A stretch of DNA of 64,000 bases from Hymenobacter psychrophilus (GCF_900107135.1 NZ_FNOV01000002.1:496001-560000), one strand, 5' to 3'; positions 8,716-17,638 are shown, counted from the stretch's first letter. Notes: generated from the sequence alone by a model not told the origin. Numbers and translations are program-made.

Positions 8716-10185
8716 TTGGGTATCGTTCAGCGGCAGGGGCTGCGCAACACCGTTATTTCGTACCTGGGGCTGGTGCTGGGCTTCGTGAGCACCACGCTGG
8801 TATTGCCGCGGTTTTTTGCGCCCGGGCAGTTGGGCGTTACCACCACACTGGCCTCGGTGGCGACGCTGCTGGCGCAGGTAGCGGCGTTTGGGTTTGCCAG
8901 CGTGGGCATCCGGTTTTTCCCCTACTTCCGCAACCGCGAAAACGGCCATCACGGCTTCCTGCCCTTCCTGCTGGGCGTGCCGCTGCTGGGCTTTGTGGCG
9001 GTGGCGGCCCTGTTCTGGCTGGGCAAACCGGTGCTACTGGGCTTCTACGAGGCCGATGTTGCGGCGCTGGGGCCCTACTACGCTTGGGGAATCGTTTTTG
9101 CGCTTTTCACGCTGCTTTATTCGCTGCTCGATGCCTACCTGAAGGCGCTTTACCACACCGCGTTTTCGTCTTTCTTGCAGGACATTGTGTTGCGGCTGCT
9201 CATTCTGGGCGGGGCGCTGCTGTTTGCCCAGGGACTGCTCTCGTTTCACGGCTACGTGCTTTGGTTCATCGGCGCAAACGGGCTGCTGGTCCTGGTGCTC
9301 ACGGGGTATCTGCTGCGCATCGGCGAGCTGCACTGGCGGCCCCAACGGGCAGTGCTGGCGGTGCGGCCGGTGCGCGAGCTTTTCAGCGTGGGCGCCTTCA
9401 CGCTGTTCAGCTCGCTGGCCGGCTCCATCATCATGTATATTGATACGCTGATGGTAGGCTCGCAGGTGAACCTGGCGGCGGCCGGTATTTACGCCATTGC
9501 CTTCAACATCAGCACGGCGCTGGCCATTCCGGCCCGCTCGCTCAACAAAATTGCCTTCCCGCTGCTGGCCGACTATTGGAAGGAGCAGAACCTGAGTGGC
9601 ATGGCCGATTTCTACCGCCGCACCACCCGCCTCAACGCCCTCATTGGCTGCCTGCTGGCGCTGGGCATCGCCCTCAACCTGCCGTTTATCTACTCCCTGA
9701 TGCGGGCCGAATACGCTCAGGGCACGCTGGTGGTGCTGCTGCTGCTAGGCAGCCGCCTCTTCGACGGCATTACGGGCCTCAACGGCCTCATCCTGATTAC
9801 CTCGCCGCGCTACCGCTTCGATCTGGTCTTCAACGTCTCGCTTTCGCTGCTGATTATCGGGCTGAACTTGCTGCTGATTCCGCGGCTGGGGATGGTGGGC
9901 GCGGCCGTGGCGGCGGTGGCAGCGCAGGTCAGCATCAATCTGGCCCGTACCTGGTTTGTTTGGCACAGCTTCGGCATGCAACCCTTCACCTGGCAAATTC
10001 CGCTCATCCTGCTCATCACGACCGCCGCCGGCGTGGCCGGCTGGCTGGTGCCCACCCTGGCCTCGCCCCTACTCACGATGCTGCTGCGCTCCACCGTCAT
10101 CACGGCCGTGTACGGCGGCCTCGCGCTGGCCACCGGTGCGGCTCCTGAAGCCGGGGCGCTGCTGCAAAAACTGCGGCGGCGCTAG
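8716..10185 (+). CDS. Wzx-type oligosaccharide flippase
   Basis: A 489-residue polytopic membrane protein of the polysaccharide transporter/MATE superfamily, with about 12 to 14 hydrophobic segments from LRNTVISYLGLVLGF to the end. The start is a TTG at 8716. The N-terminal GIVQRQGLRNT block is typical of these proteins in Bacteroidota, and no ATG lies in a better place. It likely flips lipid-linked glycan units made by the upstream enzymes across the inner membrane. Its last four bases overlap the end of the convergent protease gene. Confidence 0.85.
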   Translation: MGIVQRQGLRNTVISYLGLVLGFVSTTLVLPRFFAPGQLGVTTTLASVATLLAQVAAFGFASVGIRFFPYFRNRENGHHGFLPFLLGVPLLGFVAVAALFWLGKPVLLGFYEADVAALGPYYAWGIVFALFTLLYSLLDAYLKALYHTAFSSFLQDIVLRLLILGGALLFAQGLLSFHGYVLWFIGANGLLVLVLTGYLLRIGELHWRPQRAVLAVRPVRELFSVGAFTLFSSLAGSIIMYIDTLMVGSQVNLAAAGIYAIAFNISTALAIPARSLNKIAFPLLADYWKEQNLSGMADFYRRTTRLNALIGCLLALGIALNLPFIYSLMRAEYAQGTLVVLLLLGSRLFDGITGLNGLILITSPRYRFDLVFNVSLSLLIIGLNLLLIPRLGMVGAAVAAVAAQVSINLARTWFVWHSFGMQPFTWQIPLILLITTAAGVAGWLVPTLASPLLTMLLRSTVITAVYGGLALATGAAPEAGALLQKLRRR

Positions 10186-11066
10186 TTTTGCGGGTGCGGT
10201 TGGGGTGAAACTGGGCTATTCGGCACATTTGCCCAGGCGGCGGGCAGGGGCTGCCGGCTCACGCGCCACAGCAGCAGCGCCAGCACGGCCGCTGCCAAGG
10301 CCACCAAGCCGGCGTAAGTCCAGTTCGAGCCGAACAAGGCGGGAAACGTAGCGTGGGTTTTAACCAATTCAGGCCGCCAAATCATCAGCCCAAAGAACAA
10401 GGAGTTGTTGAGCGCATGAATGCCGATGCACACCAGCAGCGAACCGGTACGGTAGCACAGCCAACCCAGCAGCAACCCGAGAAAAAAGGCGTTCAGACTC
10501 TGGGCCGGGTTGAAGTGGACGAGGCCGAAAAGCAGCGCCTGCTGCCCAATGGCCACCCACGGACGCCGCTGGCGCAACAGCCCCTGGAGTATGAGGCCCC
10601 GGAACAGCACTTCTTCCAGCACCGGAATCGCGATGCCACCGAACAGCATAGCGGCGGCCGGCTGCCGAGCCATGCGCTCGAACGAGGTCTGAAACCAATT
10701 GGGCAGTTCCAGAAACTCCTGCAACGACAGCACCATGATGGTGGCTGCGGCCAGCAGCGGCAGTGCCGCATACAGCCACCCCGGCGCCTGCCCCCGCACT
10801 TGCAGCGGCAGCATCCGTCGGCCGTAGCGCCAGTATAAAAAGCCCAGCAGCGCCAGGTCGCCCACCACACTCAGCCCCAGATTAGTGCTGGGTTGGTACC
10901 GCTCGTGGGGCAAAGCAGAGGTTACTAGCGCCAGCAGCCCACCCGTCACGACCAGTACCACGAGCAGGTACCAGCCCACAAATCCCCAGCTTTCCTTCAG
11001 GGTTGGATAAGGTAGCACTGGCTGCCGCCGGGGCTCTGGCAGAGGAATGGGAATAACTGTTTCCAT
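10182..11066 (-). CDS. CPBP family intramembrane metalloprotease
   Basis: A 294-residue membrane protein of the CAAX protease/Abi family (CPBP, Rce1-like). The glutamate pair and arginine of motif 1 are in PVLEEVLFRGL, the first histidine motif in LLFGLVHFNPAQSLNAF, and the last in GIHALNNSLFF. Around eight hydrophobic segments are visible. Substrates of bacterial members are mostly unknown. It converges with the flippase gene (4-base overlap), so it is not part of the glycan operon. Confidence 0.88.
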   Translation of the reverse strand: METVIPIPLPEPRRQPVLPYPTLKESWGFVGWYLLVVLVVTGGLLALVTSALPHERYQPSTNLGLSVVGDLALLGFLYWRYGRRMLPLQVRGQAPGWLYAALPLLAAATIMVLSLQEFLELPNWFQTSFERMARQPAAAMLFGGIAIPVLEEVLFRGLILQGLLRQRRPWVAIGQQALLFGLVHFNPAQSLNAFFLGLLLGWLCYRTGSLLVCIGIHALNNSLFFGLMIWRPELVKTHATFPALFGSNWTYAGLVALAAAVLALLLWRVSRQPLPAAWANVPNSPVSPQPHPQN

Positions 11067-11163
11067 AACTGAATAGAGATGTTAAGGTGCGCCTGAGATT
11101 AGTTAGCGTCCTTAACTAATGGTCTGCATGCGTGTTCTCAACGCCAATCCGCGGCGTCGTGGG

Positions 11164-11970
11164 CTACAGCTTGAAGTCCGGCTCTTCCTTGCGGAAGTGC
11201 TTGAGCACGAGCTTGTCGGCCAGGCCGGGGAGCAGGCGGTTGAGCCAGACGGTGAGCTTGCCCTGGCTGGTGAGCACCAGGTCGCGGCGGCGCTGGCGCA
11301 CGGCTTCCAGCAGGTGGTCGGCCACTTCTTCGCTGCTCATCATCTGCTGCTCGTCGCGGGGCGACTCGCCCTGGGCCTGCCCATCGGCGGCCAGGGCCAC
11401 GTTGCGGATGTTGGAGGCCGTGAAGCCCGGGCAGGCCAGCAGCACGTGCACGCCCTGGGGCAGCAGCTCGGTGCGCAGGGCCTCCAGGAAGCCGTGCATG
11501 GCGAATTTGGAGGCCGAGTAGCCCGTGCGGCCCGGCAGGCCCCGGTAGCCGGCAATGCTACTGATGCCTACCACCGAGCCTTTGGCGGCCGTAACGTAGG
11601 GCAGCGCGAACTTGGTGGCGTACACGGTGCCAAAAAAGTTGGTCTGCATCAGCTGGCGGATCACGTCGAGGTCGGCGTCGCGGAACAGGGCCCGCATACT
11701 GATACCAGCGTTGTTGATCAGGATATCGAGCCGGCCAAACGCGGCTACCGTTTCAGCTACTGCGCGCTCCGAGTCGGCCTCCACGCCCACATCGGCCCGG
11801 ATGGGGAGGTGGGCAATGCCCAGCGCGGCCAGTTCGGCAGCGGTTTCGGCTAGGCGGGCCTCGTTGCGGCCGGTGAAGGCCACTTTGGCACCCGCCTGCC
11901 CAAACGCCAGGGCCGTGGCCCGGCCGATACCCGAGGTACCGCCAGTAATCAACACTACTTTATCTTTCAT
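11164..11970 (-). CDS. SDR family NAD(P)-dependent oxidoreductase
   Basis: A 268-residue classical short-chain dehydrogenase. The Rossmann glycine motif is TGGTSGIGRA at residues 9 to 18, NNAG is in ILINNAGIS, and the catalytic Ser, Tyr and Lys are in GISSIAGYRGLPGRTGYSAS followed by K. The C-terminal extension (about 70 residues after the fold) is like that of DltE/YqjQ-type dehydrogenases. Substrate unknown. It stands alone, with the convergent end of a repeat-containing spacer behind it. Confidence 0.9.
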   Translation of the reverse strand: MKDKVVLITGGTSGIGRATALAFGQAGAKVAFTGRNEARLAETAAELAALGIAHLPIRADVGVEADSERAVAETVAAFGRLDILINNAGISMRALFRDADLDVIRQLMQTNFFGTVYATKFALPYVTAAKGSVVGISSIAGYRGLPGRTGYSASKFAMHGFLEALRTELLPQGVHVLLACPGFTASNIRNVALAADGQAQGESPRDEQQMMSSEEVADHLLEAVRQRRRDLVLTSQGKLTVWLNRLLPGLADKLVLKHFRKEEPDFKL

Positions 11971-12065
11971 ACTCAGCAGAAGTCAACAGGAATAAACCGC
12001 CCGCAAATTACGTCGCCCGTCTGCAACCGACAGCCCTAACGGCCCCTTGGCCTACTACCGAGTAT

Positions 12066-12104
12066 AAAATCAGCGAAATCAGTGGAAAATCAGCGCGAAT
12101 CAGT
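12066..12104. repeat. Short tandem repeat of an AATCAGCG(CG)AATCAGT-type unit
   Basis: Two imperfect copies of a roughly 18-base unit (AAAATCAGCGAAATCAGT and AAAATCAGCGCGAATCAGT) lie just before the rlmD start. A similar stretch on the opposite strand is seen at 15593-15613 near the thiL start. The function is unknown; it may overlap the rlmD promoter. Confidence 0.5.
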
Positions 12105-12119
12105 AGTTACCTTTGCCGC

Positions 12120-13529
12120 GTGAGGAAATCCGTTAAAAACATCCCCGCGGAGCTGCTCCGCGAAGTCGAAATTACCGACATGGTGGCCGAGGGCAAGTGC
12201 CTGGTACGCCGCGAGAATCTGGTCATCTTCGTGACCCAAGTAGCGCCCGGCGACGTGGTGGATTTGCGCGTGACCAAGGCCAAGAAGAACTTCCTGGAGG
12301 CCGTGCCCACCAAGTTCCATAAGTACTCCGAGCTGCGCGTGACGCCGTTCTGCGAACATTTTGGCACCTGCGGGGGCTGCAAGTGGCAGCATCTGGGCTA
12401 CGACACCCAGCTCCAATTCAAGCACCAGCAGGTGGCCGATACTTTGCAGCGCATCGGCAAGGTGGCCCTGCCCGAAATCCTGCCCATCGCGCCCTCGCCC
12501 GACCAGACCTACTACCGCAACAAGCTCGAGTTCACCTTCAGCCACAACGGCTGGCTCACCAACGAGCAGATTGCCAGCGGCCACGACTACGAGCGGCGCG
12601 TGCTGGGCTTCCATACCCCCGGCCGCTTCGATAAGATTCTGGACGTGAACCACTGCTGGCTGCAGCCCGACCCCAGCAACCAGATCCGGCTGGCCGTGCG
12701 CGACTACGCCCTGGAGCACGACCTGCCCTTCAACAACCTCGTGACCCAGGAGGGCTTCCTGCGCAACCTCATCATCCGGACGGCCAACACCGGCGACCTG
12801 ATGGTGATTCTGCAGTGCTACTACGCCCACGACGCGCTGGTGCCGCTGCTGGATTTCCTGGCCGAGCGGTTCCCGCAAATCACCTCGCTCAACTACGTGC
12901 TCAACGACAAGGGCAACGAAACCTTCAATGACCTGGAGGTGGTCTGCTACCGGGGCGAGCCCCACATCCACGAGGAAATGGAAGGCCTGCGCTTCCGCGT
13001 CGGCCCGAAATCGTTCTACCAGACCAACTCGGCGGGCGCCTACAACCTCTACAAAATCACCCGCGACTTCGCCCAGCTTACCGGCTCGGAGCTGGTCTAT
13101 GACCTCTACACCGGCGCCGGCACCATCGCCAACTTCGTGGCCCGCCAGGCCCGGCACGTGGTGGGCGTCGAGTACGTCGAGTCGGCGGTGCAGGACGCCT
13201 ACATCAACTCCGAAATCAACGGCACGACCAACACCGAGTTCTACGCCGGCGACATGAAGGACGTGCTCAACGCCGAGTTCATCCAGCAGCACGGCCGCCC
13301 CGACGTCGTCATCACCGACCCGCCCCGCGCCGGCATGCACCCCGACGTGGTGGCCCGCCTGCTCGAAATGCGCGCGCCCCGCATCGTCTACGTCAGCTGC
13401 AACCCCGCCACCCAGGCCCGCGACCTGGAGCTGCTGGATGCCGCGTATAAAGTAGTGCGGGTGCAGCCGGTGGATATGTTCCCGCACACCCACCACGTGG
13501 AAAATGTGGTGCTGCTGGAGTTGCGGTAA
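12120..13529 (+). CDS. rlmD: 23S rRNA (uracil-C5)-methyltransferase RlmD/RumA
   Basis: A 469-residue TrmA/RumA-family RNA methyltransferase. An N-terminal TRAM domain (residues about 5 to 65) is followed by the Fe-S cysteine cluster CEHFGTCGGCKWQH, with the fourth cysteine in NHCWLQPD. The SAM-binding site is VYDLYTGAGTIANF, and the catalytic nucleophile is the Cys of YVSCNPATQARDL. The start is a GTG at 12120. By family it methylates U1939 of 23S rRNA (or U747 as RlmCD in some phyla); which site cannot be told from sequence alone. Confidence 0.9.
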   Translation: MRKSVKNIPAELLREVEITDMVAEGKCLVRRENLVIFVTQVAPGDVVDLRVTKAKKNFLEAVPTKFHKYSELRVTPFCEHFGTCGGCKWQHLGYDTQLQFKHQQVADTLQRIGKVALPEILPIAPSPDQTYYRNKLEFTFSHNGWLTNEQIASGHDYERRVLGFHTPGRFDKILDVNHCWLQPDPSNQIRLAVRDYALEHDLPFNNLVTQEGFLRNLIIRTANTGDLMVILQCYYAHDALVPLLDFLAERFPQITSLNYVLNDKGNETFNDLEVVCYRGEPHIHEEMEGLRFRVGPKSFYQTNSAGAYNLYKITRDFAQLTGSELVYDLYTGAGTIANFVARQARHVVGVEYVESAVQDAYINSEINGTTNTEFYAGDMKDVLNAEFIQQHGRPDVVITDPPRAGMHPDVVARLLEMRAPRIVYVSCNPATQARDLELLDAAYKVVRVQPVDMFPHTHHVENVVLLELR

Positions 13530-13533
13530 CCGC

Positions 13534-13634
13534 CTGTCATCCTGAGCGGAGCGAAGGACCTTATCACGTTGGAATGAGTCGTTTGTAGTGTCGTTCACAC
13601 GTGACAAGGTCCTTCGCTCCACTCAGGATGACAG
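13534..13634. repeat. Dispersed palindrome family A, copy 1
   Basis: Inverted arms of about 36 bp (13534-13569 and 13599-13634) start CTGTCATCCTGAGCGGAGCG and end in the complement. A 29-base variable loop separates them. It lies directly after rlmD and, with copy 2, brackets the GIY-YIG gene. Confidence 0.9.
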
Positions 13635-13665
13635 AATTTATTTTTAACAGCTACCATTATTATTT

Positions 13666-13947
13666 ATGCCCTATTACGTGTACGTCACCACCAATCCAGC
13701 TAAGCGGGTGCTGTACATCGGCATAACCAACGACCTGGCAAACCGAATGTCCCAGCACTACGCTAATCGAGGTTCGGCCCAAACATTTGCGGGTAAATAC
13801 TTCTGTTACAACCTGCTCTATTTTGAAGAGCATCAGGACAGCAAAGCAGCTATTGCTCGTGAAAAAGAGTTGAAAGGCTGGACGCGAGCGAAGAAGCAAG
13901 CATTAATCGCAACTGATAATCCAGAGTGGATTTTTCTGAAAGCATGA
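13666..13947 (+). CDS. GIY-YIG domain small nuclease-like protein
   Basis: A 93-residue single-domain protein of the UPF0213/YhbQ-like GIY-YIG group. The N-terminal YYVYVTTNPAKRVLYIGIT supplies the two catalytic tyrosines. R (in NDLANRMSQH) and the EKELKGWTRAKKQALI tail follow as in the family. Such proteins are often annotated as nucleases or repair factors; a cellular role is rarely known. It is flanked on both sides, within about 35 bases, by copies of the same long palindrome, so it could be part of a mobile unit. Confidence 0.85.
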   Translation: MPYYVYVTTNPAKRVLYIGITNDLANRMSQHYANRGSAQTFAGKYFCYNLLYFEEHQDSKAAIAREKELKGWTRAKKQALIATDNPEWIFLKA

Positions 13948-13956
13948 ACCAATTTC

Positions 13957-14041
13957 GTCATCCTGAGCGGAGCGAAGGACCTTACCACGTGAGACGGATA
14001 CGTTCAGGCATGATAAGGTCCTTCGCTCCGCTCAGGATGAC
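13957..14041. repeat. Dispersed palindrome family A, copy 2
   Basis: Inverted arms start GTCATCCTGAGCGGAGCGAA at 13957 and end at 14041, with a loop of about 22 bases. The sequence is nearly identical in its arms to copy 1 and lies ten bases after the GIY-YIG stop. Confidence 0.9.
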
Positions 14042-14059
14042 AGATTTATACCATAGCTC

Positions 14060-14434
14060 ATGGACTACACCAACGACCCCGAACTGAACGGCAAATACCT
14101 CGGTACCATCACCAAGGATTTCGCCACCGTTTCCGATACGCTCAGCGAAGCCTCGTCGCAAATCCGCAAGCGCGACATTTCGAAGTACCCCATCTTCGTG
14201 TTTGCCCGCCAGGAAGTGCCGCTGGGCGGCCTGCTCGTAAATGCCGACGAGATGAACCTGGAGTGGCATGTGTTTGCCAGCTACCTGGAGCTGTTCGTGC
14301 AGCAGGGCATCATCAGCGAGGAAGGCATCGAGGCCTTCCAGCAAACCTACCGCGAGCCAAACGAGTACTGCTGCCTATTCGTGCTCGACGAGGAGTTCAC
14401 CAACTTCGTCTACATCCCCTACCCAGAAGATTAA
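14060..14434 (+). CDS. Conserved hypothetical protein (124 aa)
   Basis: A soluble, acidic 124-residue protein starting MDYTNDPELNGKYLGTITKD. No signal peptide, membrane segment or cofactor motif is visible. Codon use and GC match the host, so it is a resident gene rather than a recent arrival. I do not recognise a named domain. It lies between palindrome copies 2 and 3, in its own transcription unit. Confidence 0.75.
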   Translation: MDYTNDPELNGKYLGTITKDFATVSDTLSEASSQIRKRDISKYPIFVFARQEVPLGGLLVNADEMNLEWHVFASYLELFVQQGIISEEGIEAFQQTYREPNEYCCLFVLDEEFTNFVYIPYPED

Positions 14435-14437
14435 AAA

Positions 14438-14550
14438 AACCGTGTCATCCTGAGCGAAGCAAAGGACCTTACCACGTTTGAACAGACCGTTGTTACGGCA
14501 CTCGTTCAGACGTGGTAAGGTCCTTCGCTTCGCTCAGGATAACACGGTTT
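14438..14550. repeat. Dispersed palindrome family A, copy 3
   Basis: Inverted arms of about 39 bp run from AAACCGTGTCATCCTGAGCG (14438) to the complementary end at 14550, with a loop of about 34 bases. It sits between the convergent ends of the 124-aa gene and thiL, where it may also act as a bidirectional terminator. Confidence 0.9.
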
Positions 14551-14562
14551 CTATTCCTTAGC

Positions 14563-15585
14563 CTATCCAAAATGGCTAAAACCCTGCGCTTTCAGCGGCA
14601 CGGGCTGGCCGGCTTTGGTGATGAGGTTGGCGCCTTCGCTCTTGTCGACCATGTGGCCGATAATGGTGATGTCGGGGTGGTTTTTGAGCTTGGCGTGGTC
14701 GGCGAGCGGGACGGTGAACAGCAGCTCGTAGTCTTCGCCGCCGTTGAGCATGCACATGATGGGGTCGAGGTTGAATTCCTCGGCCACTTCGAGCGTGGGG
14801 TTGGCGATGGGCAGGTTCTCGGTGAAGATACGCGCCCCGGTGCCGCTGGCCTGGCAGAGGTGGAGCACCTCGGAGGCCAGCCCGTCCGACACGTCAATCA
14901 TGCTGGTGGGCACCACGCCCAGGTCGCGCAGCTCGTGGATGACGTCCATGCGGGCCTCGGGACGGAGCTGGCGCTGGAGCACGTAGGGGTACTTATCCAG
15001 CTCGGGCTGGGATTCGGGGTCGGCCTGCCAGACCTGCTTTTCGCGCTCCAGCACCTGCAGGCCCAAATAAGCGCCGCCCAAGTCGCCGGTAACGCAGAGC
15101 AGGTCGTTGGGGCCGGCTCCGCTGCGGCGCACGGCTTTGCCGGCTGCTACCTGGCCAAGGGCCGTGATGCTGATGGTAAGGCCGGCGCGGCTGCCGGTAG
15201 TGTCGCCGCCCACCAGATCCACATTGTAGGCCTCGCAGGCCAGCTTGATGCCCTCGAACAGCTCCTCCACGGCCTCCACCGTAAAGCGGGCCGGAATACT
15301 CACCGCCACCACAATCTGGGTGGGCAGGGCATTCATGGCGGCAATGTCCGACACGTTGACGGCCACGGCCTTGTAGCCCAGGTGCTTGAGGGGGCAGAAC
15401 GTGAGGTCGAAGTGCACGCCTTCCACCAGCAAATCGGTGCTGATGACCAGTTCCTGACCGGCGGCCGGGGCCAGGATGGCCGCGTCGTCGCCGATGCCGA
15501 GGATGGTGCTGGGCTGGGTGATTTCTACGGTTTGCTGGATGCGGCCAATCAGGCCGAACTCGCCTACTTTATCGAGAGGGGTCAT
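14563..15585 (-). CDS. thiL: Thiamine-phosphate kinase ThiL
   Basis: A 340-residue ATP-binding AIR-synthase-like kinase that phosphorylates thiamine monophosphate to the active diphosphate. It carries the conserved GEFGLIGRI start, the Mg/ATP motif GIGDDAAIL, the LVEGVHFDL block, AVNVSDIAAMNALP, VGGDTTGS and the late SMIDVSDGLASE and NGGEDYELLFT motifs. All are intact and length fits the family. It is transcribed away from the tetR-paa operon; the intergenic region is shared with the PaaR-type operator. Confidence 0.95.
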   Translation of the reverse strand: MTPLDKVGEFGLIGRIQQTVEITQPSTILGIGDDAAILAPAAGQELVISTDLLVEGVHFDLTFCPLKHLGYKAVAVNVSDIAAMNALPTQIVVAVSIPARFTVEAVEELFEGIKLACEAYNVDLVGGDTTGSRAGLTISITALGQVAAGKAVRRSGAGPNDLLCVTGDLGGAYLGLQVLEREKQVWQADPESQPELDKYPYVLQRQLRPEARMDVIHELRDLGVVPTSMIDVSDGLASEVLHLCQASGTGARIFTENLPIANPTLEVAEEFNLDPIMCMLNGGEDYELLFTVPLADHAKLKNHPDITIIGHMVDKSEGANLITKAGQPVPLKAQGFSHFG

Positions 15586-15767
15586 AAATCGTTGATTTTC
15601 GCTGATTTTTCCGTTGCGTATACTACTGCCAGCGGCACGGGGCCGCCCATTGGCGGGGCTGCAAAGGTACGTGGTAGGGCTAAGTGCGCTATGAACTGGC
15701 AGCTACCCTTATTCAACCCCCTGATTGTTTGGAAAATAGTCCGAACAACCAGACAAACTTTTCTTTG

Positions 15768-15781
15768 CTAACGAACGTTAG
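15768..15781. promoter_or_regulatory. PaaR-type operator palindrome
   Basis: CTAACGAACGTTAG is an inverted repeat (CTAACG, AA, CGTTAG) 46 bases before the tetR-like start. It fits the CNAACGNNCGTTNG consensus reported for the Thermus TetR-family regulator PaaR, which controls phenylacetate genes with phenylacetyl-CoA as effector. Here it most likely governs the regulator and the paa genes behind it. Confidence 0.75.
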
Positions 15782-15827
15782 GATTAGTACATTTGATTCC
15801 CGCTCCCCTCCTTCCCACCTGCCCTTC

Positions 15828-16415
15828 ATGGAAACTGCCCAGCTTTCACGCAAAGACCAGATTGACCAGACGGCCACGGCCCTGTTCCGGACCCGCGGCT
15901 TTGCGGCCACGAGTATGCGCGAACTGGCCGCCGCGCTGGGCATGGAGGCCGGCAGCATCTACTCGCACATCCGCAGTAAAGAAGAACTGCTGCACCGCAT
16001 CTGCTTCCGGCTAGCCGACGAGTTTTTTGCTGGTTTCGATGCGGCCTCTGCCGATGCGGCTTTGCCGGCGGCCCGGCGCCTGCGCCGGGCCGTAGAAAGC
16101 CACGTGTGGGTGCTTACCAACGATGTCGCCGCTTCGGCCGTGTTTCTGCACGAGTGGCGACATCTTTCCGAGCCAGCCCGTACCGAATTTCTGGCCCTGC
16201 GCGAGCGGTACGAAGCCGGTTTCCGCGAGCTGATTGCCGAAGGCGCGGCCGCTGGCGAGTTGTTTACCCTCGACCCGGCCTTTGCGGCCCTCACGTTGCT
16301 GGCATCCCTCAACTGGCTGCCCACCTGGTACCGCCCCGGCGGTTCGCTCACCACTTCCGACATTGCCCACCGCCTCGCCAACCAGCTGCTGTTCGGGCTG
16401 GAAGTGCGTTTATAG
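15828..16415 (+). CDS. TetR/AcrR family regulator, probable phenylacetate regulator
   Basis: A 195-residue TetR-family repressor. The start at 15828 begins METAQLSRKDQIDQTA, and the helix-turn-helix is in TSMRELAAALGMEAGSIYSHI (residues about 31 to 51). The C-terminal ligand-binding region is helical (EWRHLSEPARTEFLALRERY), similar to the FadR/PaaR-like group. The operator in front and the paa genes behind it indicate control of phenylacetate catabolism, probably with phenylacetyl-CoA as inducer. That effector is inferred. Confidence 0.85.
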   Translation: METAQLSRKDQIDQTATALFRTRGFAATSMRELAAALGMEAGSIYSHIRSKEELLHRICFRLADEFFAGFDAASADAALPAARRLRRAVESHVWVLTNDVAASAVFLHEWRHLSEPARTEFLALRERYEAGFRELIAEGAAAGELFTLDPAFAALTLLASLNWLPTWYRPGGSLTTSDIAHRLANQLLFGLEVRL

Positions 16416-16540
16416 CGCTTAGAATTGAGATGTCAGCACATAGCGTTCAGCAGGAAATGCGCTATGATTTCGCATCTAAACTTTAAGTTCTATCATCTCA
16501 GCTCTAAGCTCCAACTTCTCACCCCCTAACTTCTCTGCTC

Positions 16541-17530
16541 ATGTACGGTTCCGCTTCCACCCACGATATCCCTACCAAGGCTACCACCGGCCTCGAAAAC
16601 GAAGACCCGATTCTGCTGGCCGAGTTTGAGGCCCGCATTGCCCGGGGCGAGAAAATCGAGCCCACCGACTGGATGCCCCAGCTCTACCGCAAGCAGCTCA
16701 CCCGCATGATCGAGCAGCACGCCCACTCGGAAATCATCGGCTCGCTGCCCGAGGGCACCTGGATTACCCGCGCCCCCGGCTTCCGCCGCAAAATGGCCCA
16801 GATGGCCAAGGTGCAGGACGAGGTGGGCCACGCCCAACTGCTGTATTCGGCTGCTGAAACCCTGGGTAAAACCCGCGAGCAGATGCTTTCGGACCTAGTG
16901 AACGGCAAGAGCAAGTACAGCAATGTATTCAACTACCCCACCCCCACCTGGGCCGACTCGAACGTGATTTCGTGGCTGATTGATGCCGGCGCCATCGTGA
17001 ACCAGATGGCCAACGCCAAGGGCAGCTACGGCCCCTACTGCCGCGCCCTCGACCGGATTTGCGCCGAGGAGGCCTTCCACCTCAAGTATGGCCACGATGC
17101 CGTGGTGCACATGGCTACCGGCACGCCCATTCAGCGCAAAATGATGCAGGAGGCCCTCAACCGCTGGTGGCCCGCCATCATGACCTTCTTTGGCCCGTCG
17201 GACAAGATGAGCACGCACACCGAGATTCTGATGCGCTGGAAGGTGAAGATGGCCACCAACGACGCCTGCCGCCAGCAATTCCTGGATATGTACGTGCCCA
17301 AGATCTGGGAAATCGGCCTGACCCTGCCCGACGCCAACCTGCGCAAGAACGAGGACGGCGTGTGGGAGTTCTCGGAGCCCGACTGGGAAGATTTCAAGCG
17401 CGTGATTAACGGTGACGGTCCCTGCAACGCTGAGCGCATTGCCGTGCGCCGCGCCGCTGAGGAAAACGGCGCCTGGGTGCGCCGTGCCATGCAGCAGCCC
17501 CAGGCCAAGTACGTTCGCCCGCTGGCGTAA
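16541..17530 (+). CDS. paaA: 1,2-phenylacetyl-CoA epoxidase catalytic subunit PaaA
   Basis: A 329-residue ferritin-like di-iron oxygenase subunit that inserts one oxygen atom into the ring of phenylacetyl-CoA. It works as a complex with PaaC and PaaB. Iron ligands are visible in [15 protein letters not shown] (ExxH) and [13 protein letters not shown] (ExxH) with further Glu residues upstream. Length and sequence order match the E. coli enzyme. It follows the regulator by 125 bases and is separated from paaB by a family A palindrome. Confidence 0.96.
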   Translation: MYGSASTHDIPTKATTGLENEDPILLAEFEARIARGEKIEPTDWMPQLYRKQLTRMIEQHAHSEIIGSLPEGTWITRAPGFRRKMAQMAKVQDEVGHAQLLYSAAETLGKTREQMLSDLVNGKSKYSNVFNYPTPTWADSNVISWLIDAGAIVNQMANAKGSYGPYCRALDRICAEEAFHLKYGHDAVVHMATGTPIQRKMMQEALNRWWPAIMTFFGPSDKMSTHTEILMRWKVKMATNDACRQQFLDMYVPKIWEIGLTLPDANLRKNEDGVWEFSEPDWEDFKRVINGDGPCNAERIAVRRAAEENGAWVRRAMQQPQAKYVRPLA

Positions 17531-17543
17531 ATGCTGAGTGAAC

Positions 17544-17638
17544 GTCATGCTGAGCGAAGTCGAAGCATCTCTACCGTTTCGTTGCAATGGCAATTGATTA
17601 GTTAGCGGTAGAGATGCTTCGACTTCGCTCAGCATGAC
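17544..17638. repeat. Dispersed palindrome family A, copy 4 (variant arm)
   Basis: Inverted arms 17544-17576 and 17606-17638 begin GTCATGCTGAGCGAAGTCGA, a sequence variant of the family, with a loop of about 29 bases. It sits inside the paa operon between paaA and paaB and would fold into a stable mRNA hairpin that could set the ratio of the subunits. Confidence 0.9.
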
